Source of the DNA: an uncultured Blautia sp.
GTDB lineage: Bacteria; Bacillota; Clostridia; Lachnospirales; Lachnospiraceae
NCBI GenBank assembly: GCA_958367245.1
Contig: CATXEA010000006.1
Location: 55,394 to 119,393, forward strand
Direction: 5' to 3'
Length of the DNA: 64,000 nt
The translations under genes and the position numbers were made by a program. The notes under the pieces are model-generated. The model worked only from the letters and a program-made list of their open reading frames with translations, was not told the origin of the DNA and did no database searches. Of this stretch, positions 42,598 to 51,708 are shown piece after piece; position 1 is the first letter of the stretch; each line of letters opens with the position of its first letter.

Positions 42598-43959
42598 CTA
42601 TTTGTTTCTCATCTTCAACCTCACGGCAAACTCCCTGTTTTCCTCTGTCACTTCCACATCTCCATCCATAAACTCCATGATTTTTCTGACGCTTTTCAGT
42701 CCGATCCGGTTGCTTTCTATGGGATTTTGCTCTGCTTTTATCCTGTTTTTTATAAGGATGCAAAACTCCGGTTCTGATGTAACTTCTATGTGTATCGGCG
42801 TTTTTTTATCTGCGTATTTAATGATATTGGAAAACAGGTTGTTAAACACCCGCTTCAGCATAGCTGTGTCTGCCAGCACTGTTTCTTCCTCTTTCTCCGG
42901 CAGCTCATTCACCAGTTCTGCCTGAAATCCTGCCAGCTCCAGAAATTCCATATGCTCCTTAAGTTCTTTAAGAATCATACTCTGCATAACCCTTTCCAGT
43001 TCCGGATAATCCTTTTCAAGCTTCACTTCGTCATAGACAAGAGCATATTCAAACATCCGGTTTGTCATCTCCTGAATATCCTCTGTTTTTCGGATACAAC
43101 GCCTGACATATTCCTCCTGCTGCTCCTGATTCCGTCCAAGCTGCACAATTTCCAGATACCCCTTTAAGATTGTAAGGGGCGTACGAAGGTCATGGGAAAG
43201 CGCGGCAATCAACTCCTGATTTGACTTATGAAGTTCCTGCTCATCGGCAAGCTTCTCATTCAAAGTGATACGCAGACTGTCCAGTTCCTTCGCAAGAACG
43301 CCAAGCTCATCCTGCCCTTCCTCCTTCACAGGTGTGTCAAGATTTCCTGACGCCATCTCAAGAATCTCGCTTTTGAGTCTCTCTACCACGCGCATCTTTC
43401 CTGTAACAAAATATAAAATCACCGCCAGAAACCAGAGGATGCACACTGTCAGGCAAAATATCAGATAGGGAACAATAAAAAACATGCTGTGATAAAGATA
43501 TATCATAACAGACGCATACCCGTTTTTGAATTTCAGATTAACGGAATGGAACCGCTCGGCAATACCATCCGTCCATTCATAGCTCATATTAAAAAGAAAG
43601 TTGTCTCTGTTTTCTATAAATGCGGAAGGGGCTCTGCCTGCCCTGTACATTCCATCCTCAATCCCGTAAATATAGATTGCCGTATATTTGTCTGCAAGAT
43701 CAAAAAACGGCTGTATTGCCTCTACCCCCTCCGCATCGTCCTCCGATTCCGGCACCTCATATTTCTGCGCCTCTTCGCTCAGTCTGGAAAAAATATCCTC
43801 CTCAGGTTCCGGCAAAAGCGAAAATTCAATGGGACAATTTTCTATCAGCCAATGCCAGAACGGCCACTTCTGTGTCCAAAGCCCGTGAAAAAGTAAAAGA
43901 CTTGTCAGCCCCGTTACAACAATCAGTAAAATCAGCTTCGTCCGAATCTTTTTAATCAC
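42598..43959 (-). CDS. Sensor histidine kinase (OmpR-partner type)
   Basis: A 453-residue kinase. TM1 lies at about residues 8-28, an extracellular domain of about 130 residues follows, then TM2 near 165-190, a HAMP segment, the phospho-acceptor box AALSHDLRTPLTILKGYLE near residue 255, and the N-box NNLFSNIIKYAD. The G1 region reads ILIKNRIKAEQNP rather than the usual DxGxG, which occurs in some VanS-like kinases and may still bind ATP. It overlaps the response regulator gene by 8 nt. Confidence 0.92.
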   Translation of the reverse strand: MIKKIRTKLILLIVVTGLTSLLLFHGLWTQKWPFWHWLIENCPIEFSLLPEPEEDIFSRLSEEAQKYEVPESEDDAEGVEAIQPFFDLADKYTAIYIYGIEDGMYRAGRAPSAFIENRDNFLFNMSYEWTDGIAERFHSVNLKFKNGYASVMIYLYHSMFFIVPYLIFCLTVCILWFLAVILYFVTGKMRVVERLKSEILEMASGNLDTPVKEEGQDELGVLAKELDSLRITLNEKLADEQELHKSNQELIAALSHDLRTPLTILKGYLEIVQLGRNQEQQEEYVRRCIRKTEDIQEMTNRMFEYALVYDEVKLEKDYPELERVMQSMILKELKEHMEFLELAGFQAELVNELPEKEEETVLADTAMLKRVFNNLFSNIIKYADKKTPIHIEVTSEPEFCILIKNRIKAEQNPIESNRIGLKSVRKIMEFMDGDVEVTEENREFAVRLKMRNK

Positions 43960-44665
43960 AATGATACCCCTTTCCCCAGGAAGTCTTAATCAGTACCGGA
44001 TTCTTCGGGTCTTCCTCAATCTTCTGGCGCAGATTCCGGATATGTACCATAACCGTATTATTTGCCCCGTAATAATAAGGCTCTTTCCATATTGCCTCAT
44101 ATAATCTGGATGCGGAAAAAATCTGTCTCCTGTGTGTCACCAGAAGCTTCAGCATTTCATATTCTGTATTCGTAAGTTCTACCTTCTTCTTATCAAGAGT
44201 TACTTCTTCCCGAACTGCGTCGATTTCCAATCCGTGATAATGAATCACCCCTCCCTTCGGAAGAACCTCCGCATCCTCTTTTCCCCGATATACCTGATAT
44301 CTCCGAATCAGCGCCTTCGTTCTTCCAATCAGCTCCGAATAGGAAAAAGGCTTCGCCAGATAATCGTCCCCTCCGCTTGAAAATCCCAGAAGCTTATCGC
44401 TGTCTGTTGTGCGGGCGCTCAGAAACAGAATCGGCGCATTACTTCTGTCCCGAATCTTTATACATGTTTCATATCCATTCATTCCGGGCATCATAATATC
44501 AAGGATAATAAGGTCAAAACGATACTCCTCCAGAAGCCTCAAAGCTTCTGCTCCGTCTGCTGCTTCCTTTACCAGATATCCTTCTCCGGACAGAAGTACG
44601 TTTACAATCTCACGGATTTCCGGATTATCATCAACAATTAAAATGCAGGGATTTCTGTCTGTCAT
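43952..44665 (-). CDS. Response regulator, OmpR/PhoB family
   Basis: A 237-residue regulator. The receiver has phospho-acceptor Asp56 (LIILDIMMPGMNG) and a switch lysine in DDYLAKPFSYSEL. The C-terminal winged helix includes LTNTEYEMLKLL and HIRNLRQKIEEDPKNP. It is first in the kinase operon and divergent from the YfhO-like gene. Phased TTAAGAA repeats between them are a likely binding site. Confidence 0.95.
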   Translation of the reverse strand: MTDRNPCILIVDDNPEIREIVNVLLSGEGYLVKEAADGAEALRLLEEYRFDLIILDIMMPGMNGYETCIKIRDRSNAPILFLSARTTDSDKLLGFSSGGDDYLAKPFSYSELIGRTKALIRRYQVYRGKEDAEVLPKGGVIHYHGLEIDAVREEVTLDKKKVELTNTEYEMLKLLVTHRRQIFSASRLYEAIWKEPYYYGANNTVMVHIRNLRQKIEEDPKNPVLIKTSWGKGYHCD

Positions 44666-44709
44666 TATCTTTTCTCCTTCTCAATACATAGCTGCCTTAT
44701 AGTGGTTTT

Positions 44710-44797
44710 ATTATAACTCATTTTTTCAAAAACTTTATTTTCTTTAAGAAAACTTAAGAATTTCTTTCGAGATTTTCTAAGAAGCCTGCGTTATAAT
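44710..44797. promoter_or_regulatory. Divergent promoters with 10-bp-phased TTAAGAA repeats
   Basis: TTAAGAA occurs at 44744-44750 and 44754-44760, with a third related CTAAGAA at 44777-44783. A TATAAT box lies on each side: plus strand at 44792-44797 (toward the YfhO-like gene) and minus strand at 44710-44715 (toward the response regulator). Both lack good -35 boxes. Ten-bp phasing is typical of OmpR/PhoB-family binding sites. Confidence 0.55.
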
Positions 44798-44831
44798 ACA
44801 GTATATTTTTTAAAAAAAGGAGGTTGTTTCC

Positions 44832-47255
44832 TTGAAATCAAATAAAAAATTCGTTCCATATATCATACTTTTCGGGGTTACCCTGTTCTTCTGCTGGCTC
44901 TTTGCCGGACGTCTTGGTATGTTCGGTTCTGAGGTTGACTGGCTGAGTCAGCACAGTGTTATTCCTGATTATTTTCGACAGCAGTTCTACCAGACAGGAG
45001 AGCTTTTTCCTGAATTTGCACCATCTTTAGGAGGCGGTCAGAACATCTATAACTTTGCCTATTACGGGCTTTTCAGTCCGCTTATACTGCCCTCTTATCT
45101 GCTTCCTTTTGTAAAAATGAGCGCCTATCTGATGGCAGTCAGCTTCCTGACACTTGCCGCTTCTGTCCTGCTTTTTTATTACTGGACAGGAAGACATGGA
45201 TTTTCCAAAAGTATCCGTTTTGGCACAGCTCTTCTCTTCCTTCTGGCAGGTCCTATGATTTTTCAGTCCTACCGCCAGATTATGTTTGTAAACTATATGC
45301 CCTTTCTCCTTCTGGCACTTATAGGGGTAGATATCTTTTGGGAAAAGAAGCGTTCTATGCTTTTGACAACCGGAATTTTCCTCATGGTTATGACCAGTTT
45401 TTATTACAGTATCTGTGGAATGCTGGTGATATTTATATATGGAATTTCGAAATTTCCGATGAAGCAAAACAGAAAAATCCGTACATTTTTTCACTTTACC
45501 ATACCGTTTTTTACTGCTGTTTTTACCTCTGCCTTCCTCCTGATTCCTACTGCCTGCGCCCTTCTTGTGCGAAGCGGTAAATCCCAAAAAACACAGTTAA
45601 AAAATCTGTTTATACCTGATTTTTCTCTGGAACATTTCACCTATACAGGATATGGTATCGGACTTTCTTTGGGGATTTCAGCAGTGCTGATACTGGGAAT
45701 CTTTCTTTTAAAATACAGCGAAAAAATCATGTGTATTTTATGTATCATTGTACTGACACTGCCTGTATTTTCATGGATATTAAACGGCGGACTTTATATC
45801 AGAGACAAGGCTTTTATTCCTTTTGTTCCTCTGCTTTGTTACCTTACAGCTTCATTTTTACAAAGAATACAAACTCTGTTTTCACGGAAATATATTCCTG
45901 TCATTCTTTTAACACCTTTTTTGATTTATCTTGCATGTGCGGGATTTTATATCAATCAGGAGCTTGGTTCAAATGCAGATAAGGAACTCTGTAAATCCCT
46001 GTGGGATTCCTCATGGAAATCCGAAATAGATGCGGCTCTTAATCAGGAAAAAGGGCTTTACAGAATGGAACAGGACGGCTCTCTTAAAGAGGATAACTCC
46101 AATATGAACCGTATCTGGAATCCTGCCCAGTGGACAACAACCTTGTATTCCTCTGCCTATAATCAGGATTACCAAACCTTCCTTACCGACACTTTCAGAA
46201 CAGAGCTTCCTTACAACAATGCCATCTCCCACTCCACTTCCGGAAACCCTCTGTTTCGTAAGATTATGGGAGTTAAACGCCTGATAAGTAAGGATGAAAA
46301 AGGAAATTTTTCCACACATTTTATGGACTCTGCAGCGCCGGTTCTCTATGCAACTGATACGCTGCTTTCCTCAGAAGATTACGATGAACTGCCTTTTCCA
46401 TATAATCAGACAGCGCTTATGGAATACGCTGTAACAGACGATACGGCAAGGATAAATGCAGGTGAAAAAGAAAAAATAATGGACAGCGCCATCCCTGTGG
46501 AAATCGCATTTCCCAAAGACAGTGCCATCCAAAAGAAAGGAGACTGCTATCATATCCAAACAACAAAACCGATAGATACCATTATTCACACAGAGCCGAA
46601 ATCCGGCAGAGAAAAACAGCTTTTTTTCCTGCAGTTTGAAGTAAAAAACGCCAGACCGAACCACAGTGTTACCATAAAGCTTAATAGTATCCGCAATAAA
46701 TTAAGCGCAGCTAATCATATTTATCACAACGATAATACCACATTCACCTTCGTCACTGAACTTGAAGCCGGACAGAGCGAAATCCCTGTCACCTTCAGCG
46801 AAGGCAATTACACCCTGACCGGCATAAAAAGTTATACAGGTGTTCCGTCTCTTCTGACCGATACCTCTCTTTATCAGTCAGAGTTTGTTCCTGACAAGGC
46901 TCATACAAAGGGAAATCACATTGTCGGAGAGATTTCTCCCCGAAAAAACGGCTGGGTAATTACTTCGATTCCCTTTGACAAAGGCTTCGAAGTTAAAGTA
47001 GACGGATGCACAGTCACACCTCAAAAAGTCAACACTGCCTTCCTTGGTTTTCCCATTTCCAAAGGAACGCATCGTCTGGAAATAACATACCGCGCTCCCG
47101 GTGTAAAAGCAGGTAAAATTCTTTCACTGTTCGGTATTTTCCTCTGGGGATTTTCTTATTTTATGAGCCAATATGTTTTCCCCAAAGTACGTCAAAAACA
47201 GGCGTCAGGGCATCAGCCGCTCATACATTTCCCCAAGGGCTCGTTTGTCCATTAG
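44832..47255 (+). CDS. YfhO-family polytopic membrane protein (GT-C fold glycosyltransferase-like)
   Basis: An 807-residue protein with about ten or more membrane helices over residues 1-390, a large extracytoplasmic beta-rich domain (about 390-770) and a final helix near residue 765. N-terminal EVDWLSQHSVIPDYFRQQF and LGGGQNIYNFAYYGLFSP match YfhO proteins; in Bacillus subtilis YfhO glycosylates lipoteichoic acid. The start is TTG, with AGGAGG nine bases upstream and no good ATG. It is probably controlled by the divergent OmpR-type system. Its last 51 bases overlap the convergent alcohol dehydrogenase gene. Confidence 0.85.
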   Translation: MKSNKKFVPYIILFGVTLFFCWLFAGRLGMFGSEVDWLSQHSVIPDYFRQQFYQTGELFPEFAPSLGGGQNIYNFAYYGLFSPLILPSYLLPFVKMSAYLMAVSFLTLAASVLLFYYWTGRHGFSKSIRFGTALLFLLAGPMIFQSYRQIMFVNYMPFLLLALIGVDIFWEKKRSMLLTTGIFLMVMTSFYYSICGMLVIFIYGISKFPMKQNRKIRTFFHFTIPFFTAVFTSAFLLIPTACALLVRSGKSQKTQLKNLFIPDFSLEHFTYTGYGIGLSLGISAVLILGIFLLKYSEKIMCILCIIVLTLPVFSWILNGGLYIRDKAFIPFVPLLCYLTASFLQRIQTLFSRKYIPVILLTPFLIYLACAGFYINQELGSNADKELCKSLWDSSWKSEIDAALNQEKGLYRMEQDGSLKEDNSNMNRIWNPAQWTTTLYSSAYNQDYQTFLTDTFRTELPYNNAISHSTSGNPLFRKIMGVKRLISKDEKGNFSTHFMDSAAPVLYATDTLLSSEDYDELPFPYNQTALMEYAVTDDTARINAGEKEKIMDSAIPVEIAFPKDSAIQKKGDCYHIQTTKPIDTIIHTEPKSGREKQLFFLQFEVKNARPNHSVTIKLNSIRNKLSAANHIYHNDNTTFTFVTELEAGQSEIPVTFSEGNYTLTGIKSYTGVPSLLTDTSLYQSEFVPDKAHTKGNHIVGEISPRKNGWVITSIPFDKGFEVKVDGCTVTPQKVNTAFLGFPISKGTHRLEITYRAPGVKAGKILSLFGIFLWGFSYFMSQYVFPKVRQKQASGHQPLIHFPKGSFVH

Positions 47256-48404
47256 CTTCGGAACCGGATAAAGAGGATTGGCTTCTTTGTCTGCCCGCGC
47301 TGCCATTTCAGGAATATCCTCTCTGCTGATTTCCGGTATTTTATCCGGAATTCCCATAAGGGTATTCATCCTTCGGATCCATGAAATAAAGGCGGCGCTG
47401 GCTCTTCCGTCACTGGCATTTTTATCTGCAATTCCGGAAAGACGAGCCAGACGCGCCAGTTTTTCACTGCAGTCTGTTCCGTATTCCTCCAGAAAATAAG
47501 GAAGAATAATCGCGTTTGCAAGACCGTGAGCAATGCCATACTGACCGCCGAGAGAATGGGCAACTGCATGGACATATCCTACATAAGAACGGGTAAAAGC
47601 AACGCCTGCGCAGTAAGAAGCGCGGAGCATATTTTTGCGGGCTTCCTTATCCTCGCCCTTTTCATAAGCGCGATATAAATTTTTTACAATGAGGCAGACC
47701 GCCTCTTCCGCCATATCTCTGGTAAGCTTTGTGGTGCTTCGTCCAATGTAGGCTTCCACAGCATGAGTGAGGGCGTCCATACCTGTAGTAGCTGTCAGCA
47801 TTTCCGGAAGTCCTGTTGTAAGCTGCGGAACCAGAATTGCGTAATCCGGTATCAGTACAAAGTCGTTAATCGGATATTTATAATGGGTTTCACTGTCCGT
47901 AATCACCGCTGCAAGAGTCGTTTCACTGCCGGAGCCTGCAGTTGTGGGAATGGCAATACTGAGAGGTGTCGGACGGATAATTTTCAAAAGTCCCTTCATT
48001 TTTTGTACAGGCAGATGAGGGCGCGCCACTCTTGCTCCCACAATCTTTGCACAGTCCATTACAGAGCCTCCTCCTATGGACAGAATTGCCTGCGCGTCAA
48101 TCTCGTGATAAATTTTTACTGCTTCTTCAATATTATCTATAGTTGGATTTGGCACGGTTTTGTCATAAACCTCATAGCGGATTTCAGCTTCTGTAAGCTT
48201 CTTTTCCAGCTTCTGCATCAGCGGATGGCGATGTACTGTCCGACCGGAAAGAATCAGAAGAGATTCTACGCCTTTCTTCTTTAAGAGGGGAACAATAGAG
48301 CCCATTCCTTTCAGAATTTTCGGCTCTGTATAGGGCAGAACCGGAATCGCCATGTGAAAAACTTCCTGATAAATACGACAATATACTTTTTTCAGATTAT
48401 TCAT
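47205..48404 (-). CDS. Iron-containing alcohol dehydrogenase
   Basis: A 399-residue group III alcohol dehydrogenase. The nucleotide-binding GGGSVMDCAK lies near residue 95, IPTTAGSGSET follows, and metal-binding histidines are in HAVAHSLGGQYGIAHGLANA near residue 260. Start 48404 is set by GGAGG 7 nt upstream; the longer frame would run into the preceding gene. It lies about 30 nt downstream of an aldehyde:ferredoxin oxidoreductase gene. Together they could interconvert carboxylic acid, aldehyde and alcohol using ferredoxin and NAD(P)H. The substrate is unknown. Confidence 0.93.
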   Translation of the reverse strand: MNNLKKVYCRIYQEVFHMAIPVLPYTEPKILKGMGSIVPLLKKKGVESLLILSGRTVHRHPLMQKLEKKLTEAEIRYEVYDKTVPNPTIDNIEEAVKIYHEIDAQAILSIGGGSVMDCAKIVGARVARPHLPVQKMKGLLKIIRPTPLSIAIPTTAGSGSETTLAAVITDSETHYKYPINDFVLIPDYAILVPQLTTGLPEMLTATTGMDALTHAVEAYIGRSTTKLTRDMAEEAVCLIVKNLYRAYEKGEDKEARKNMLRASYCAGVAFTRSYVGYVHAVAHSLGGQYGIAHGLANAIILPYFLEEYGTDCSEKLARLARLSGIADKNASDGRASAAFISWIRRMNTLMGIPDKIPEISREDIPEMAARADKEANPLYPVPKLMDKRALGEMYERLMP

Positions 48405-48435
48405 AAAGTCACCTCCATAACCCTTTTTGAATCGC

Positions 48436-50358
48436 CTATTCAATTTTCAGTCTGTGCAGAAGACGGGCTGTGGGAAGCCCTCTTCTATCCCATCCTCTTG
48501 CGTGATAATATACCTTCTTCAACTTCTTCAGCGGCACCTTTGACGTAGGGTCTTTCGGGTCCTGAAGGGTATTTACAAGTCTCTTCGGAAGGGCATCTTT
48601 TTTCTCATTTACTCCAAATCTGCGGTTCAGCTCACGCTCTAAATTATATCCTCTTTCTCCGCATCGAATGTATTTTCCGAAAGACATTTTCATTCCTGTC
48701 ACATACTCAAACGCCTTTGTATGATGAAAAACAGGAAGATGGAAAAACGCAATTTCCGGGAACTTATTTATAATTCTCACCACACTTCCGCACCACGGAA
48801 GAACACTGTTTACAGCCTTTGTATAAAAAGCCTTCGGGTGCCGAATCAGAGGCGACGGGAAAAAAGCATAGCTGGTGAAAAGGCACTCTCCGGTAGCAGA
48901 AATCATTTCCATTAAGTCCTGAAACAGCATGGTCAAATCGCCTTTTCCATGATAGGTTGTCTGGTTTATTGAAAGTCCCAGACCTTCCAGAATCGTAAGA
49001 TATCCTCCATTTAAGTGACAGCCTCCCCGGTTGCTCACTGCATAGCCCAGTCCCAGACCAACTGCCTTACGCGGTTCATATGCTGCCAGTTCCATTCCTT
49101 TTACATGGTTTGCAAATTCTTTGCCTCCATATTTTTCTGACAGACGTTTGCTTCCCAGCGCCAGTTCTTTTCCGATTCCCTGACGGTAAGCTATCTTTTC
49201 AAACAGCTCTGAAAGCTGATCTGTTTCTGAGAAATTCAGCCCATTTTTCCATAACCCTTTTTCGTTTGCTTCCATTGCATAGGCAATGGTATTTGCACAG
49301 GAAATCGTATCCAGTCCAAGCTCATCCAACTGGTGATTCCAGTTCATAATTACTCCCAGATCTGCGTTTTCAAATCCACTTCCCAGAAGAGACAGAGTCT
49401 CTAGTTCCGGCCCTTTTACAGCCTTTCCCTCCACCTTCACGGTGCGGGCGCAACGGATCGGGCAGCTCAGACAGCCGTTATTTTTCAGATTATACTCCTC
49501 TGCAAGCGTCTCTCCACTAAGCTTTTCATACTCTTTGAACCGTCCATATTTATAGTTTCTTGTGGCAAGCATCCCTTTTTCCTGCATAGGTCGAACAAGC
49601 CCTGCTGTCCCAAGCCTTGGAAGCTGATCTCCTGTCAGCGGATGCTTTCTCAGATAGGCAATCCACTTCTTCGTATACGCCTTCATCTTGTCCTTTTCCA
49701 TCACCTGGGGCTTCTTATTTCCACTGGCGCAGATTGCCTTAACTCTCATCCAGCCCAGAACAGCGCCTGTGCCGCCTCTGCCTGCTGCCCTCTCTCCGGA
49801 AATCACACAGGAATAAAGCACCTGATTTTCACCGGCAGGACCGATGCAGATTTTTCCGTTTTTGCGGATTCTTCCGTTTTTCATGCGGAGCTTTTCATCA
49901 AGAGCTTCCTGCGTCTCGGTAACTTTCATTCCCCACAAATCATCTGCCGTGTGAAATTCCACTTTTTCTCCGCGTATTTCCAGCCATACAGGCGTCTCGC
50001 AGCACCCCTTGAGAATCAGAGCATCCAGACCTGCTTTTTTCAGATAATAACCGAACTTCCCGCCGCAGTTGGAAGATGTCAGATATCCTGTCTGGGGAGA
50101 CAGCGTTGAAATATTAAAGCGTCCTGAGCTTGGCGCTCCGCAGCCTGTCATCGGTCCAGTAGAAATAACTACCATATTTTCCTCAGAAAAGGCTTTCTCT
50201 GTTCCGTTGAGATTGTCATAAAGAATCTTCGCAGCCATCATTTTACCGCCGATAAAAAGTTCTCTCTCCTCATCTGTAAACGGATACTCCGAAACTTCTC
50301 TGGTGCTTAAATTTATCATCAGAACCTTCCCCATATATCCGCCATAATTTGTTGGCAT
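48436..50358 (-). CDS. aor: Aldehyde:ferredoxin oxidoreductase (tungstopterin family)
   Basis: A 640-residue AOR-family enzyme, which oxidises aldehydes or reduces acids at a tungsten-bispterin site. The [4Fe-4S] ligands CLSCPIRC (Cys296, 299, 303) and a fourth Cys492 are present. The first pterin motif is DELGLD at 345-350. The second, normally DxxGLC, reads SATGEC at 487-492, keeping the cysteine but losing the Asp and Leu. The N-terminal MGKVLMINLSTREV is typical. GGAGGTGA precedes the ATG. It is co-transcribed with an alcohol dehydrogenase. No tungstate transporter or molybdopterin genes lie in the window. Confidence 0.92.
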   Translation of the reverse strand: MPTNYGGYMGKVLMINLSTREVSEYPFTDEERELFIGGKMMAAKILYDNLNGTEKAFSEENMVVISTGPMTGCGAPSSGRFNISTLSPQTGYLTSSNCGGKFGYYLKKAGLDALILKGCCETPVWLEIRGEKVEFHTADDLWGMKVTETQEALDEKLRMKNGRIRKNGKICIGPAGENQVLYSCVISGERAAGRGGTGAVLGWMRVKAICASGNKKPQVMEKDKMKAYTKKWIAYLRKHPLTGDQLPRLGTAGLVRPMQEKGMLATRNYKYGRFKEYEKLSGETLAEEYNLKNNGCLSCPIRCARTVKVEGKAVKGPELETLSLLGSGFENADLGVIMNWNHQLDELGLDTISCANTIAYAMEANEKGLWKNGLNFSETDQLSELFEKIAYRQGIGKELALGSKRLSEKYGGKEFANHVKGMELAAYEPRKAVGLGLGYAVSNRGGCHLNGGYLTILEGLGLSINQTTYHGKGDLTMLFQDLMEMISATGECLFTSYAFFPSPLIRHPKAFYTKAVNSVLPWCGSVVRIINKFPEIAFFHLPVFHHTKAFEYVTGMKMSFGKYIRCGERGYNLERELNRRFGVNEKKDALPKRLVNTLQDPKDPTSKVPLKKLKKVYYHARGWDRRGLPTARLLHRLKIE

Positions 50359-50396
50359 AAACTCACCTCCCTGTTATTTTATCAGCCAATATAGCT

Positions 50397-50402
50397 ATTA
50401 TA
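50397..50402 (-). promoter_or_regulatory. Candidate -10 box for the aor-adh unit
   Basis: Minus-strand TATAAT about 40 nt upstream of the aor start, without a recognisable -35 box. A second TATACT lies at 50427-50432. The region is strongly AT-rich, so either could be fortuitous. Confidence 0.35.
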
Positions 50403-50485
50403 TCCTTATTTTTTATATTTTTCTATAGTATATTCAAAAATTAAAGACAAAAAGAATTCGCATTTTGCTGCCCGATTTTCCCTCC

Positions 50486-50514
50486 TTGACTCCCCTGATA
50501 CCCCTTGCTATACT
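50486..50514 (+). promoter_or_regulatory. Promoter of the asparaginase gene
   Basis: TTGACT (50486-50491), 17-bp spacer, TATACT (50509-50514), about 40 nt before the start codon: a near-consensus housekeeping promoter. Confidence 0.75.
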
Positions 50515-50552
50515 GAATTTATTCACATAACATTTACCGAAAGGATTTTCCC

Positions 50553-51554
50553 ATGAAAAAAATATTACTTATCGCAACAGGCGGCACCATTGCCTCCAAA
50601 TATACAGAAAGCGGACTGTCTCCTCAGCTCACTGCAGATGAGCTGCTCTCCTATATTCCGGATGCCAAAGAATTCTGTACTATTGATACAGTGCAGCCCT
50701 TTTCTCTGGACAGCACCTGTGTCAGCGCCCGTCACTGGACAGAGCTTGCGCAGCTAATCGAGAAAAAATACGAATTTTATGACGGCTTCGTCATCTGTCA
50801 CGGAACCGACACTATGGCGTATACCGCCGCTGCCCTTTCCTATTTAATCCAGAACAACCGCCGCCCCATTGTCATCACCGGCGCTCAGAAGCCAATTGAC
50901 CTGCCGATCACTGACGCAAGAGCCAATCTTCTGGACAGTTTACGCTTCGCCTCCCATGAGCGCGCTCACGGGATTTCTATTGTGTTTGGCGGAAAGGTTA
51001 TTGCAGGCACACGGGCAAAAAAGGAATTTTCCAAAAGCTACAATGCTTTTTCCAGTATTAATTATCCGGACATCGCCTCCATCCACGATGACAGAATCAT
51101 CTTTTACATAGATGACAAAGACCACTCCACCAAGCCACTGAAATTCTATCACAACATGAACGAGCGGATTTTCCTTCTGAAACTCATTCCGGGCATTGAT
51201 GGAAACGTCCTTGATGTTCTCGCAGATTCCTACGACGGACTGATTATTGAATCCTTCGGTGTGGGCGGTCTTCCCAATTACGGGGATAACAGCTTCCTCG
51301 ATGCCCTGCGTGAATGGGTTTCCGCAGGGAAGCTTGTATGTATGGCGACACAGGTCACGCATGAAGGCAGCGACATGAGCGTTTATCAGGTTGGCAAGGT
51401 AATTAAAGACAGCTTCCCGATTCTTGAGTCCTATGATATGACTCTGGAAGCCTCTGTTACAAAAATGATGTGGGTACTCGGTCAGACCGACAATACAGAA
51501 CAGCGTAAAGAGCTTTTCTACACAACAATCAACCATGACCTGCTTTTTGTTTAA
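50553..51554 (+). CDS. ansA: L-asparaginase
   Basis: A 333-residue asparaginase that hydrolyses L-asparagine to aspartate and ammonia. The first catalytic threonine is in ATGGTIAS (Thr12) and the second triad in HGTDTM (Thr85, Asp86) with Lys113 in GAQKP. There is no signal peptide, so it is cytoplasmic (type I-like). A near-consensus promoter lies upstream and no clear terminator follows. It appears to be monocistronic. Confidence 0.94.
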   Translation: MKKILLIATGGTIASKYTESGLSPQLTADELLSYIPDAKEFCTIDTVQPFSLDSTCVSARHWTELAQLIEKKYEFYDGFVICHGTDTMAYTAAALSYLIQNNRRPIVITGAQKPIDLPITDARANLLDSLRFASHERAHGISIVFGGKVIAGTRAKKEFSKSYNAFSSINYPDIASIHDDRIIFYIDDKDHSTKPLKFYHNMNERIFLLKLIPGIDGNVLDVLADSYDGLIIESFGVGGLPNYGDNSFLDALREWVSAGKLVCMATQVTHEGSDMSVYQVGKVIKDSFPILESYDMTLEASVTKMMWVLGQTDNTEQRKELFYTTINHDLLFV

Positions 51555-51708
51555 TGTATAGATTTTCATAATTAATTTTTATTTCTGATAAATAAATAAC
51601 AATTAAGTTTTTTTCGGAAAATTCAATATTTTTGTTTCCAAACCAACTCCTGAATGTTATACTATTATTTGAAATACGTAGTATATCCCACTAAAAGGAG
51701 GCTTGCCT

